In this document: positions 10,860 to 22,245 of the stretch, one piece after another
How positions within the stretch are numbered: position 1 is the first letter of the stretch
Layout: each line of letters begins with the position of its first letter
NCBI GenBank assembly: GCA_009823505.1
Contig: VZQC01013302.1
Location: 2,622,599 to 2,686,598 of the forward strand
Length of the DNA stretch: 64,000 nt
Direction: 5' to 3'
Origin: Rhizomys pruinosus
Taxonomy: Eukaryota > Chordata > Mammalia > Rodentia > Spalacidae
The notes under the pieces: model-generated
What the model saw: only the letters and a program-made list of their open reading frames with translations
What the model was told of the DNA's origin: nothing
The model's database searches: none
Translations under genes and position numbers: made by a program

Positions 10860-11530
10860 TATAGTAATATGTTCTAAAGTCATAAAGTTTCCTATCAGAT
10901 GGTCAGCCCCACCCCCTACTTAAGTCCGTAGCAGTGTTTCTTAAGTTAGGAAGATGCACCCTAGCTACAGAAGCCTACAGAGAACAGGCAGATCATAGTC
11001 ATACAAGTGTAAACAGTCTATAGATGGTGCGCCTAAGAAAAGCAGGTGCGGTGCCCACGCGAAAGGTCCGAAGTCGTTTAATTTACTACTCAAACAACGA
11101 TTTCAAAATAAAGTTCTTCTAAAGGATAAACATACATTTTTTTTCTTTTAGATCGTATTACAGCAAATTACTTGAAGAAAAGAAGCTCCAAGACCTGGGG
11201 CCTACAGCTATTCCCCCACAGTTAACTCAAAAGCATCCCTCAGCCCCAGGTTACCAAGAAACTGAGTCAACACTCAGGGGGCGTGGGGGGGGGGGTTACG
11301 CAGGGTAGAGAGAGCTGGGGAGGTCAAGGAGAAGCACTTCTGTCCACCAGCTCCCAGAGCTGCTTCAAAAATAAGACGGCAGAGGGACACTTTCCTTCGC
11401 GTCTCGCCAGACCCAAGTTCAAACACCTCATTTTCAATCACACTCACATCCTTTCAAAACTAATATTCTCCACCAGATCTCCTACGGGGAGCCTGTACTT
11501 GTAGGATAAATAGAAAGCAACTGTCAGCGT
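10860..11530. other. TMEM64 intron 1, promoter-proximal part
   Basis: No repeat recognised. GC content rises towards the exon; there is a G-run at 11278-11296. The open frame over 11283-11504 has no supporting evidence. Confidence 0.5.
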
Positions 11531-11610
11531 CTCTTCTCGGCCGGTATCTATCCATGGAGCGGGCTCCCAGGGCAATCACAAGGCCACTACAGAGGATCTG
11601 GGGAGGTCTA

Positions 11611-12432
<822 letters not shown>

Positions 12433-12486
12433 TCAGCCCGCCAGCGCCTCCGCCCGCGCCGCGCCCGCCTGCCAGCGGCCTTCCAT
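12433..12486 (-). promoter_or_regulatory. TMEM64: Upstream ORF in TMEM64 5' leader (17 codons)
   Basis: An ATG at 12486 in strong context (G at -3, G at +4) opens 17 codons (MEGRWQAGAAR...) and stops at TGA 9 bases before the main ATG. It is in frame with TMEM64 but separated by that stop. The main ATG has G at -3 but C at +4, a weaker context, so the uORF could damp translation or require re-initiation. It matters only if transcription starts upstream of 12486. Confidence 0.6.
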
Positions 12487-12617
12487 GGCGCCCGGCGGCC
12501 GGGCCTCGGCTCCCTGCGTCCGCTTGCGGGGAAGGAACGGCCGGGGTAAGGGCGGCGAGTTGCGGGCGAGCTGCGGTCCCGCCGGGAGTCGGGAGCTCTA
12601 GACCCCCGCGCCCGTAG

Positions 12618-12670
12618 AGCCCGCCCCTTTGGGCCTGAGGGGCGGGGCATCGCCGGCTGGCCACGCCCCT
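12618..12670. promoter_or_regulatory. TMEM64: Cluster of GC boxes, core promoter of TMEM64
   Basis: Sp1/KLF-type sites: 'cccgcccct' near 12619, 'ggggcggggc' near 12639, 'ccacgcccct' near 12661. There is no TATA box. A start site between about 12490 and 12620 is inferred. Confidence 0.6.
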
Positions 12671-12859
12671 GTGACGCTTGGCCCTCTACGCAGAAGGGTC
12701 GCGGGGCTTCGGCGTCTTGGGGACGACGAGCCGCGGGAGGAGGGACTGTGGAGCGACAGAAAGATACTGGGGACTGCGCGCTCCCTTCCTCCAGGGGCGC
12801 GCGCGCCTACTCTCTGGCGTGGAGACCCCTGCAGCCGCCACGGGGAGGCTGGGTTCTAG

Positions 12860-13904
12860 TTTTTGGTGGTTTCTGCCCTGACCTTTGATCCGCATCCGAC
12901 GCTGGGGAAAAAGCATTATTTTTCTCTTCAGAGGATGAAAGTGCCTACCAACTGGTTCTAGAGAACTTGCTCCCTTAGGAGCTAGGCTGCCACTCTAATA
13001 TTGAGTGCCAAGCCCCCTACCTCGGGGTTTGGAGGATATTCGTGGAAAAATAGTTGTTAGGGGCTCAAGCTATCGGAAGGCCCCTTCTCACTGGCTGATA
13101 GACTTGATGAGTCTAGGAAAGCACGGTAAGGGGTCAAGGATAGCAATCTTGAGTTCTTATTTAGCGTAGTAGATGATAATGGAACTGTTGACCAAGAGAA
13201 TATTAAAACTGCAAAAAGTGAAGGGTGGTGCACCAGATTTGAGACGCCTGTGATACCTTTCGACTGTGTCGTTCCGTTCCAATAGATGGTTGAAAATATG
13301 AGTGTGCCTTTAAATGGGGCATCCCTCCGCGAAGTTTTGACATTGGTGTAGACAGGCAGCAGCTAAAACTCTGGTTACTGGTGAGTGAACGGTGGTAGGT
13401 GAGTCAAACACTTCCTGTTTGCTTTGGAGCACAGAGTAACTTGTATGATCTAGCCTCCTCAGGGTTTGGGTTGAGCTACATGACACATTCCGCTTTTGCT
13501 TGGTGCAAGACCTTTCCAGAACCCTTTTGCCCTTTGCCCTGTCAATCATCAATGTTCCATAGACTGTGTGCTTTATCGTTCTTGGGCATGGGAAAGAAGA
13601 TAATGAAGAGTAAAGAATACCAGTTACTTCATGAGTGAGAAGAAGCCCTTAGTTGCTGTAAGCCACTGAAATTCGAGTTTTATTTAACAGGGAGATCTTT
13701 GTCACTTCTGACTTGAGAATAAAACCTTGAGACAGTAATATGCTTCTTAGGATCTTGTGCTTGTGAGGAGAGTCTGGAAAACTGCCTCAATTATTATTCA
13801 ATCATATGTATAGGAATATATACATACATATATATATAGTCTCTATCCTTATCTACTTTCATGTCAATAACTGGCTAATTAAATCTCATATGATCCTGCA
13901 GTAA
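12860..13904. other. Upstream flank of TMEM64, no feature recognised
   Basis: Unique-looking sequence with falling GC content. A short TA-rich tract sits at about 13808-13840. A divergent non-coding transcript from the CpG island is possible but nothing in the sequence shows one. Confidence 0.5.
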
Positions 13905-13920
13905 ACATCTCAGTGGTCTG

Positions 13921-13950
13921 TTTTAGTATATGTGCTGCCGAAGCGAGCAC
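13921..13950 (-). pseudogene. RNU6: 3'-truncated U6 snRNA retrocopy (nt 1-30)
   Basis: The minus strand reads the first 30 nt of U6 snRNA exactly: GTGCTCGCTTCGG, then CAGCACATATACTAAAA, and then stops. The flanks are direct repeats: atctcagtggtctg at 13907-13920 and 13951-13964. There is no A-tail beyond the AAAA belonging to U6. It lacks the rest of the RNA and the U6 external promoter, so it is not functional. Confidence 0.92.
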
Positions 13951-14187
13951 ATCTCAGTGGTCTGTGTATGTTGCTCCAAGCTACCCCCAGAGCTGCCAGC
14001 CAGTCTTGGATATGTGCTCATCCTTATTTAAATTGCCCTGTCTGTCAGTAATATCCTCTGTCTCTTCAGGCAGAGAGCTGTGCTCAAAGCAGTGTAAACT
14101 CCAATGGGGCATCTCCACCCTTGTCACATTAGTATTTATTTTTCATAGAATTTTGGAAAGTGTATTTTAAAAGTGGAAATGAGACCT

Positions 14188-14346
14188 ATCTTTTTTGTTT
14201 TGTTTGTTTCTTGTTTGCTTAGACAGGGTCTCCTTGTAGCCACATTTGGCCTGGAATTGGCTATCTAGACCAGGCTAGCTTCAATCTCACAGAGATTGAC
14301 CTGCTTCTGTCTCTGGAGTGCTGGGAATAAAGGCGTGGGCCAGCAA
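14188..14346 (-). repeat. B1 SINE, diverged
   Basis: Reverse B1 with a T-rich end, 'agacagggtctccttgtag', 'gaccaggctagcttcaatc' and a '...gcgtgggccagca' end. Confidence 0.88.
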
Positions 14347-14741
14347 TGGAAATGAGATAAGTCTTAAATAACACACAGCATCCCACCATGATCACCCTAA
14401 AACTAAACCTTTAGGGAAAAATATTAAGTACTCACCTGCTCTACAAAGCTCTTTATGACCTCAACTCCTCCTGCCCTTCCCACACCACCCACTGCCTCCT
14501 CCCTTTTCACAGGCTCTAGGGCTCCAACCTCCTGTTTCTCATCTACCTCTGGATGTGTACACCCTCATCTTGCTGACTTCAAGTCAACATTATGGTTCTG
14601 CCCTTCGGATTCATTTTAAGCTCTGTTGTCCTTTACTCAGAACTGACATCTCTGATAGCCCATCTGAAGGCCTAGTCAGTCTGCATTTATTTTATTATAT
14701 TTTTACAAGTAAGACTTTCATTTTTAAAAGAACTTAAAATT

Positions 14742-14895
14742 TCTTTTTAATTTATTTTTTTTTATTGAAGTTTTGTGTATTTCATACATTCCTTAATCAA
14801 ATTTAGGCCTAATTCCCCTTCCTTGCCCCCTCCCCACCAGAGCTCATGCATTATGACATACGTGTCTTTCATCTTTTTCTCAGTTTTTTAAAAAT
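14742..14895 (-). mobile_element. L1 LINE 3' end
   Basis: Reverse L1 3' terminus: T-run, 'ttattgaagttttgtgtatt', 'catacattccttaatc', a C-rich block and 'gagctcatgcattatgaca'. It is the same end as at 25.5, 29.6 and 56.8 kb but more diverged. Confidence 0.75.
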
Positions 14896-15099
14896 CTTTT
14901 TGATGCTGAAGTTTACCATTTTGGGCTTAAGTTTACTGTTTCAGTCAGATCTTTGACCCAGTCTTTTGTTGTTGTTGTTCCTTCTTATTTATATCGTTCC
15001 AAAATATCCCTATGTGGATGCTGTAGCTATACCAAAATTATGACATCTGAAAATAAACTCTAGGTTAATTCCAAATCATGTATAGGGTTTCCCATTTTC

Positions 15100-15274
15100 T
15101 TTTTTTTTTTTTTTTTTTTTTATTTTTATTTTGTCTTTTCGAGACAGGGGTCTCCCTGTAGTCCCAGCTGTCCTGGAACTCACTCTGTAGACCAGGCTGG
15201 CTTGAACTCACAAGAGATCCACCTGCCTCTGCCTCCCAAGTGCTAGGATTAAAGGTGTGCGCCACCACACCGGC
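15100..15274 (-). repeat. B1 SINE with long poly-T end
   Basis: Reverse B1 with about 23 T, 'gagacaggggtctccctg' and 'cgccaccacaccggct'. Confidence 0.95.
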
Positions 15275-15337
15275 TTTTTGTTTCTTTTCATTGGATTTTT
15301 TTTTGTATACAATAATAGATAAAAATATGGGCTGAGG

Positions 15338-15510
15338 CCAGTCTTGGTGGTACCATGTCTTTAATCCAGCTACTCCTTGGGAGGCATAGAGGTAGGTGGA
15401 TCTTTGTAGTTCAAGGCCCCAGCCTGCCTAAGATGGGCAAGCTCCAAGGCAGCTGGGAATAAAGTGAGACACAAGTCTCAAAAAATACTCAAAAAAAAAA
15501 AAAAAAAAAG
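15338..15510 (+). repeat. B1 SINE, diverged
   Basis: 'ccagtcttggtggtaccatg' head, 'gttcaaggccccagcctgcc' block and an 18-20 A tail with one C. Confidence 0.85.
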
Positions 15511-15511
15511 A

Positions 15512-15590
15512 AACAATGTTGTTTTACTTTCCTACATTTTAAACCGAGTTGATGGGTAACATCAATGTAGGAAAGTAAAATAGCATTGTT
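15512..15590. repeat. Perfect-looking inverted repeat (27-bp arms, 25-bp loop)
   Basis: Arms 15512-15538 and 15564-15590 pair at 25 of 27 positions around 'ttttactttcctacatt'; the loop contains 'ccgagttgatgggtaac'. It lies exactly between a B1 tail and a B2 end. Confidence 0.85.
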
Positions 15591-15603
15591 TATCTGCATG
15601 CAA

Positions 15604-15807
15604 TCCTATTGTTTTATTATTTTTATTTTATGTGTATTGCCTGCCTGTGTGCAAGTGCACCAATGTTATACAATGCCAGGGCATCGGATTCCCCTGGAAC
15701 TAGAGTTATGGGCAGTTGTTAGCCCCAGTGTAGTGCTGGGAATCAACTCAGGTCCTCTGCAAAGCAGCTGGAGCTCTTAACCACTGAGCCATCCATCTCT
15801 CCAGCTC
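15604..15807 (-). repeat. B2 SINE, diverged
   Basis: Reverse B2: 'tattttatgtgtattgcctg', 'cccctggaactagagttatg', 'aggtcctctgcaaagcagc', ending 'ccatctctccagctcc'. Confidence 0.9.
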
Positions 15808-16205
15808 CTAGAAAATATTTTAACAAGATAACTTTAAATGAAAATTCAAGAGGCTATATCCAAAACAGAAAGCCATATATATGGCTTCTTATATATCTAA
15901 CAGAATAAAGACAGGTACAACATATTAATAGTCTTGATTAATCTATTAATTTAAACTAATCAGTTATTAAAGATAATAATTTAATAATTTAAGCTAATCA
16001 GTTATTAAAGATAACAAAGCATTTACATCTCATTAGGGTTTGAGGAATCCAAAAGATATTTACTTTATTTTTAGCACTTACTTAGAATTATAGTAATTAT
16101 ATCGTTCATTTAACAAGTATTTTCCTTAACTGTTTTTTTAATTTAAAGCACAGACTATAACACATTAAGATTACCTTAAAATGTCTTTGTAAGCCTTAAA
16201 GCAGA

Positions 16206-16388
16206 TTATTTTATTTTTTTGGTGTTTTTTGAGACAGGGTCTCCCTGTAGCCCCAGCTGTCCTGGAACTCACTATGTAGACCAGGCTGGCCTTGAACTCA
16301 CAGAGATTCACATGCCTCTGCCTCCCGAGTGCTGGAATTAAAGATGTGTACCAAAAAAAAAAAAAAAACGTGTACCACCATGCCCGGT
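16206..16388 (-). repeat. B1 SINE interrupted by a poly-A insertion
   Basis: Reverse B1 ('gagacagggtctccctgtag' to 'caccatgcccggtt'). Near its head a run of 16 A (16353-16368) is bracketed by gtgtacc at 16346-16352 and 16370-16376. Confidence 0.93.
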
Positions 16389-16502
16389 TGAAGCAGTTAT
16401 TTTTAAATGACCAGTTTTCCATAAATGTTTAGAGCAGATTTTACATAGGCTTGGCAAAGATATGCACCTTGAGAAACCTGATTGCTCTTTAAAGAGGCAA
16501 TA

Positions 16503-16522
16503 GTGTGTGTGTGTGTGTGTGT
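16503..16522. repeat. (TG)n microsatellite
   Basis: Ten TG units. Confidence 0.95.
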
Positions 16523-16654
16523 AATATACATACAAAAATACATGTAAACACAGAGATAAGTGATCTTTCATAATCTTTGGAATAAGGAGTGTAGCATATT
16601 AGGAGAACATGATGTAGAACCAAAATTGAGAAGGGGAGCAAGGAGATAACATCT

Positions 16655-16916
16655 TTTTTTAAATTCTTTTTTTATTTTTTTAATTTATTTCTGTATGTGT
16701 ATGAATATACTGTCTGCATGCAAGTGTGTGCACCCGTGTCGTACAATGCCGCGGAGGTCAGAAGAGGGTGTCGGATTCCCCTAGAACTCGAGTTCTCCTG
16801 GAATTGGAGTTTTAGACAGTTCTCGGTCACCATGTAGGTACTGGGGATCGAAGGGTCCTCTGTAAGAGCAGTTGGTGCTCTTAACCTCTTAACCGCTAGG
16901 CCATCTCTCCAGCCCC
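16655..16916 (-). repeat. B2 SINE, long young subtype, with target duplication
   Basis: Reverse B2 including the doubled 'gagttctcctggaattgg' block. The 14-nt duplication aggagataacatct lies at 16641-16654 and 16917-16930. A small 'cttaacct' duplication sits near the head. Confidence 0.97.
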
Positions 16917-16930
16917 AGGAGATAACATCT

Positions 16931-17649
16931 TGACAAGACTATATAACTTAGTATATCTTGTCATAAAAAGATTCTTTAAATATTTAAACCTAAAAGCTCC
17001 TCTTAAGTTCTAGATTAAAAAGATCTAAGACCATTAGTCACACTTACCTGTTTGGCTGAAGTAGTCACATTGACTTAATACCTTCAGTTGGCTTACTGGA
17101 CATGTGGGTGAGCTAACTTGGTCTCAGAGTTGGGATCTCTTCCCTTAAAATTTTTGTTTTACTGTGAGCCAAGAGAGAGGTTGTGGTAATTGAACATCAG
17201 TTTACATGATCACTTACTTATAAGCCACTAAATGAAGTAAAATATATTTTTTAAACATAAGCTCATGTCGACAGTACATTCAGATGCAATCATATATAAC
17301 AGAGTTATAGCAACCAATTCCTGAAAGGCTGACCAACTGATTCATACCTCCATGACTGGAGAATTTGCAATATTGTATATCCAGAACCTATTCGTAAATT
17401 ATCTGTGGAATTCTTTAGCCCCATAAATAGCCACACCTTGCCTATATCTCTTTCTGAATTAACACTCTTATGACTAAAATGTATGAACTTAGTAGACTAC
17501 CAGGTCCCACCAATCAAAAAGCTAATAAGAATGTCATCAGATAGCATCAGAGAACTATAGTAGCAATCTCCCCCCTATTTTGCTTATGACTTATTTACTG
17601 AATGTATTCACCAATGTATTTTAAAAAGTGTCTTGATTTACGGCTTTTA
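16931..17649. other. No feature recognised
   Basis: Unique-looking AT-rich sequence; part may be the U3 of the adjoining LTR relic. Confidence 0.4.
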
Positions 17650-17810
17650 TTTGTTCTATTATAAAAACCCCATAAATCTGCTTTCATGCTGTAGCATGGA
17701 ATTTGAGGTAATATTCCCAGTCCATGGTCACTCATATTTGGCTCTAGAATAAATGATCTCTTATCACAGTTGAGCTAAGAGTTAGGCTTTTGTGTAGAAA
17801 AAGGTATCTA
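17650..17810 (+). repeat. LTR-like relic, left arm
   Basis: TATA-like 'attataaaaacccc' near 17659 and AATAAA at 17748-17753 are spaced like an LTR R region. The block reappears inverted at 18015-18190. The family is not identified. Confidence 0.55.
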
Positions 17811-18014
17811 ATAAGTAAGATCCTTAAACAACCAGCTTAGAATAAACAAATGAACCATTGAACATATGAAGGGAGGTTCATGAGAGCCCCAGAGAGAACT
17901 CAGCACAATCCACCAGAGGAGACACCACCAGATGGCTGGAATCAACGGATCCATGCTGGTACCTGCTTTCATCTAGGTGACTCTTCTAATGAAAAGCAGA
18001 TAATTCTTAGGGCC

Positions 18015-18190
18015 CCACATTGGTTGTCATAAATATCAATGCAAAAGTGTAACTCTCACCTCAAAAAGGATAAAAGATAGTTTATTCTGGAGCCAAACAT
18101 GAGTGACCATGGCCCAGGAACACAGATTCAGGTTACCTCAAATTCCATGTTAAAACATGGTAACTTTTCCACTAAGTTTTATAGTAACAG
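18015..18190 (-). repeat. LTR-like relic, right arm (inverted copy)
   Basis: Reverse complement of the 17650-17810 block: it shares 'gagtgaccatgg', 'acctcaaattccatg', the AATAAA position (18081) and the TATA-like 'ctataaaac' position, with one extra 8-10 base stretch. Confidence 0.55.
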
Positions 18191-18344
18191 AACAAAGCAA
18201 ATTCATAAATCAAGACACTTGGCAAACACATTGGTGGCAACATTAATTAGGGAGATACAGCACAAGAGAAATCTCAGTCTAGGTCTCAGATGCTATGAGG
18301 ACGTTCTTAGCCTTTTGATTTGTGGTGACTGTTTCTTTTTAAAT

Positions 18345-18499
18345 ATTTTTTTCTTTGTCTTTTTAAGACCGGGCCTCCCTATAGCCCCAGCTGGCCTGGA
18401 ACTCACTTTGTAGACCAGGCTGGCCTTGAACTCACAGAGATCTGCCTGCCTCCACCTCCTGAGTGCTGGGATTAAAGGTGTGCATCACCACGTCTAGCT
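18345..18499 (-). repeat. B1 SINE
   Basis: Reverse B1: 'gaccgggcctccctatag', 'ggcctggaactcactttg', ending 'catcaccacgtctagct'. Confidence 0.93.
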
Positions 18500-18811
18500 T
18501 GGTTACTGCTTCTTAAAATATTTTGTTAGTCACAAGAATGTTAACTCAGAAACAGGTGTGCAAGATGTGGCTATTTACAGGGCTCAAAATTCCCCAGATA
18601 ATTTGAGAATAAGCTCTGGATCTGCAATATTCCAAATATTCTACAGTCGTTGAAGTGTTAAGTAGTTGGTCAGCTCAAAGTGCAGGACTTCTTTCTGGGA
18701 ATGTTCTTTCACAAAATGAATCCTTGCAAAGCACACAGTTGTGAGGATTCTGCCCACACTCTGGTTGTCTCCTCACTTGGGTAACTGCTTTTTAAAAAAA
18801 TGTTCTCAATC
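18500..18811. other. No feature recognised
   Basis: About 310 bp between a B1 and a B2 without a recognisable motif. Confidence 0.45.
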
Positions 18812-19026
18812 TTGGGGGCTGAAGAGATGCCCTAGTAGTTAAGAGCGCTGACTGCTCTTGCAGAGGACCCGGGTTTGATCCCCAGCACCTACATGGCTGT
18901 TAAGAACCATCTTTAACTCCACTTCCGGGGGAATCTGAGACCCTCTTCTGACCTCTGCAGCATTGCATGACACGGGTGCACATGCAGATGGTACATTCAT
19001 ACACATAAAAAAATAAAATAAATAAA
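18812..19026 (+). repeat. B2 SINE
   Basis: 'gggggctgaagagatgccc' head, 'aagagcgctgactgctcttg', 'cccgggtttgatccccagc' and an AAATAAAATAAATAAAT-type tail. Confidence 0.94.
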
Positions 19027-19035
19027 TTTTTCTCA

Positions 19036-19440
19036 ATCTCATTTGTTAATTCTTGGAGTTATTTCCTGTGCTGAGTTCTTTTCAAATGTTCTTGTCTAGG
19101 ATTAAATACCAAAGTGCCTCCCCTGTGTTTTCCTCTAGCAACTTCAAAGTTTCAGGTCTTAAAGTCTTTGACCCATTGTGAACTGATTTTTGTGCATGGT
19201 TAAGCATGGATCTAATTGCATATCAGTTTTATTAAAGTAGCTGTTTATTGAAGAGGCTGTCATTTTTCCAGCTATGTTCTTGCCATCTTTATCAAAAGTT
19301 AAGTTTGCTGTAGCTCTGTCTTTTTATTTCTGAGTCCTCTATTCTTTTAGAGAGTTAGACCTGTTTTTGTTACAATACTATCCTGCTTCTGTTCCTGTTC
19401 CTGACAACATAATTTGAGATTAGTTATTGTGGTACTGTCA
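19036..19440 (-). mobile_element. Old L1 ORF2 fragment
   Basis: Resembles the reverse strand of the old L1 ORF2 region: 'gttaagcatggatctaattg', 'tatcaaaagttaag', 'ctgagtcctctattctttt'. No open frame is left. Confidence 0.55.
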
Positions 19441-19605
19441 CTGGAGTAAGAAACACAACTCCATACCACAGGGGCAGCTGCCCAAGAAGTTCTCTTTGAA
19501 GATCTCTACAGGCAAAAGCAGAATTAATGACTTCTATAAAGAAATGAATTTCAAGGCAAGCCAAATGTGGATCAAAGTTGGAGTTATTAAAAATAAAAAG
19601 GTTCT

Positions 19606-19760
19606 CACTGGGCGTGGTGGTGCATGCTTTTAATCCCAGCACGTAGGAGGCAGAGGCAGATGGCTCTCACTGAGTTCAAGGCCAGCCTGGTCTACATAGT
19701 GAGTTCCAGGCCAGCTGGGGCTAAAGGGAGGCCCTGTCTCAAAAAAAAAAAAAAAAAAAG
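19606..19760 (+). repeat. B1 SINE
   Basis: Full-length B1 from 'ctgggcgtggtggtgcatgc' to a 20-base A tail. Confidence 0.95.
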
Positions 19761-20419
19761 ACTAATTAAATTTCTGTAAGGTAGAAAGTATAAAGCATGC
19801 CTAATATGACACCTATGGGCTTCTCTTAAAGAATCTTAATAATGTTTCCTTAAAATGGACATATATGAAATTTTGGTGGCTTTCAAGTTACATCTTTAAA
19901 AGTTGTTCAGAAACCAACCCCCTTGATTCTTGCATTACTGAAAGTGTGTAATTTGTACCAAACTTAAATTTTAAAGAACTTATCTCAATAAAAAATTTGT
20001 GAGGTAGAAATATGAGAAGCATCATTTAGGTCTAAGAGAGGGGGGTGCTTGAAACATAATTATGGTCCTTGACATCCTTGATTGATGTCAGCACCATATC
20101 TAGAATTGGCTGCTAGGAAGTAATGTCAATCCCAAGCCTATATAGCTGGTTGCCCTGCAAGAACAAAGATTAAATGATACTTCTCAAGTTCAGGGTGACT
20201 CTTCTACACACTCACCTGTTTCCCCCATGTGCCAGTCTTCTCTGGAAACATCTTTACAGACATATCCCAAAATGTGCTTTACAAATTAGTAGACATTCTC
20301 AGTCCTGCTGAAAGAATTAACTGTAAAACTCTTGCTTCTGTGGCTGTGAAAATCCTGATTTCCTGACAGAGAGGCACATGGGAGTCTGGTCAGCTCAGTA
20401 CCAGCAGCACTGGTTTTTG
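19761..20419. other. No feature recognised
   Basis: Unique-looking sequence ahead of the T-rich end of an L1 insertion. Confidence 0.45.
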
Positions 20420-22245
20420 TTTTTTTATTTTTTTAATATTTTTTTAATTTTTATTTATTTTTTCTTTTTTTAAGTATTTTTAAGTATATTTTTCTTCTTT
20501 GTTTTTTTTTTCATTTTTTAACAATAAGTAATAATTTATGAATACAAGCATCCTTTATGTAAAACCAATTTGCAAACAGTTGCGCCCAAACCCACACAGC
20601 CCAAGGGTTCCACGATCCATCTGGGGTGGCAGGTATGTACAATCAAGTTGATCAAATAAGTGTCCAGTCTATATTGCTGTAGTTTCACCATTCACCCCAA
20701 TTGCAGCCCTTACATTCTACCACGCCCCCTTCTTCCTCAGATTGTTCCCTAGGCTTAGAAAAGGGGCACAGGTGGACGAGAAGCAAAACAGTCTACTTTC
20801 TTTGGAGCTGTCATTTTGGATTCTGGACAATTCTGGCTGTTTCCTTTCATGGGCTGACAGTTTGTCCAGGAATAACCTTTCAGTCCTACTAATGAAGCAC
20901 AAGCAATTAGATATATAGCTATTTAAACAGTACTAATTGTTATGTTAGGTTACTTTGGTATAGACACAGATGTTTGGATGGTATGTTAATCCATGAATTA
21001 CTTTTTTTCTGTAAAATATGACAGGGTCTTACTGTGGCTTATAACATCTCCTAACTACTAGAGGATGTAAGCTTGTGGCATCAGCCATGGGTTATTCCTC
21101 CAAGGAGAGAGCTAATAGCCAATTAGATTTGGGCTATACAGACATATGGCTGCCACTGCTGCCCAGTATTTCCAGGCAGGTGAGGTGTAGCTGGTGCTGA
21201 TGGAGGAGTATTGCTTGACTCAAGGAGACCTATATCTGCTTTATTGGTTTAGTGGCCTTTGGTAACACTCTCTGGTATTCCAGAGACCAACTGTACACTT
21301 GCAAGTGTGGTCTCAATACATCTTTTCTATGCTTACATCATGTCTTCGATAGCAGGGCTTTATCACCTCCCTTCTTGCAGGTATCTCAGTTTACAGGCAA
21401 GAAGCCTTTACCTTTTGGGGGGCTTGGATCCCCTCACCAACATCTCCTTGGTAGAATAATCCATTGCTGATATCAGAGCTCTCCTGTATTAATATATTTT
21501 GCTTAAGCGCATAGCTTAAGGAGACTTTAGTATTATATTTGGTTCTGAATAGAGAATAATCCTTTTCACAGTTCCTATGTTTATTAGTCAAAGAAGGCAG
21601 TTTTACCGGTTTTATAAGAGATTACCTCTATAACAGTTGGCTCCAATTTACAGTTAGAGAATGACCTCATCATCATCATATTCCTCCTTGTTCTATGGAG
21701 GGGAGGTGAGAAAGTCTCTCATATTAAAACTTTGCAGCACCTAAAAGGTAAGTTTCGTTAGGACTCATTATAAACATTTGTTACAAGTAGGATCCACAGA
21801 GGGGTTTGATGTCTGTAGCGATCTGAGGCTTTTCTCCCTTTCAATGTTCATATGGGCCAACCTTTCTGCTGGCACTTCCTGGTACATCCTACTCAATGCA
21901 AAGCTGTATCTTTTCTTTCTCAGCCATTAAGTTGGTGACATTTTGACCTGTGGGAACACACAAATCTTTTCCTGTAGTTAAAGATTTGAATTGCAAAGTT
22001 TTTGACAAAAAGGTTTCATATATATCTGAATCCCCCTTTTTATTTTAGGTTTTTATTTTTTGACCCATGAGTCTCAAAAAGGCAGTTGTAGTACACATAC
22101 CTATAGGCAGGAATCAAGACACAGATTTCATCAAATTCACCCAAGCTGTTTTGGGTGATTGTATGTTGTTAACTTGGGAAGCAAACTTAATTCCTTAAGT
22201 TAAATCATCCTACAGGTAAAAGAGAATGTTACAAGATGATACAGA
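20420..22245 (-). mobile_element. L1 3' region (3' block of a twin-primed insertion)
   Basis: Minus-oriented, non-coding L1 3' region: T-rich end at left, then sequence shared with 29545-31690 ('cccaattgcagcccttac', 'gcttaagcgcatagctta', 'cagccattaagttggtgac'). Open frames inside it have no meaning. In the source element it would follow the 3' end of the next block. Confidence 0.8.
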
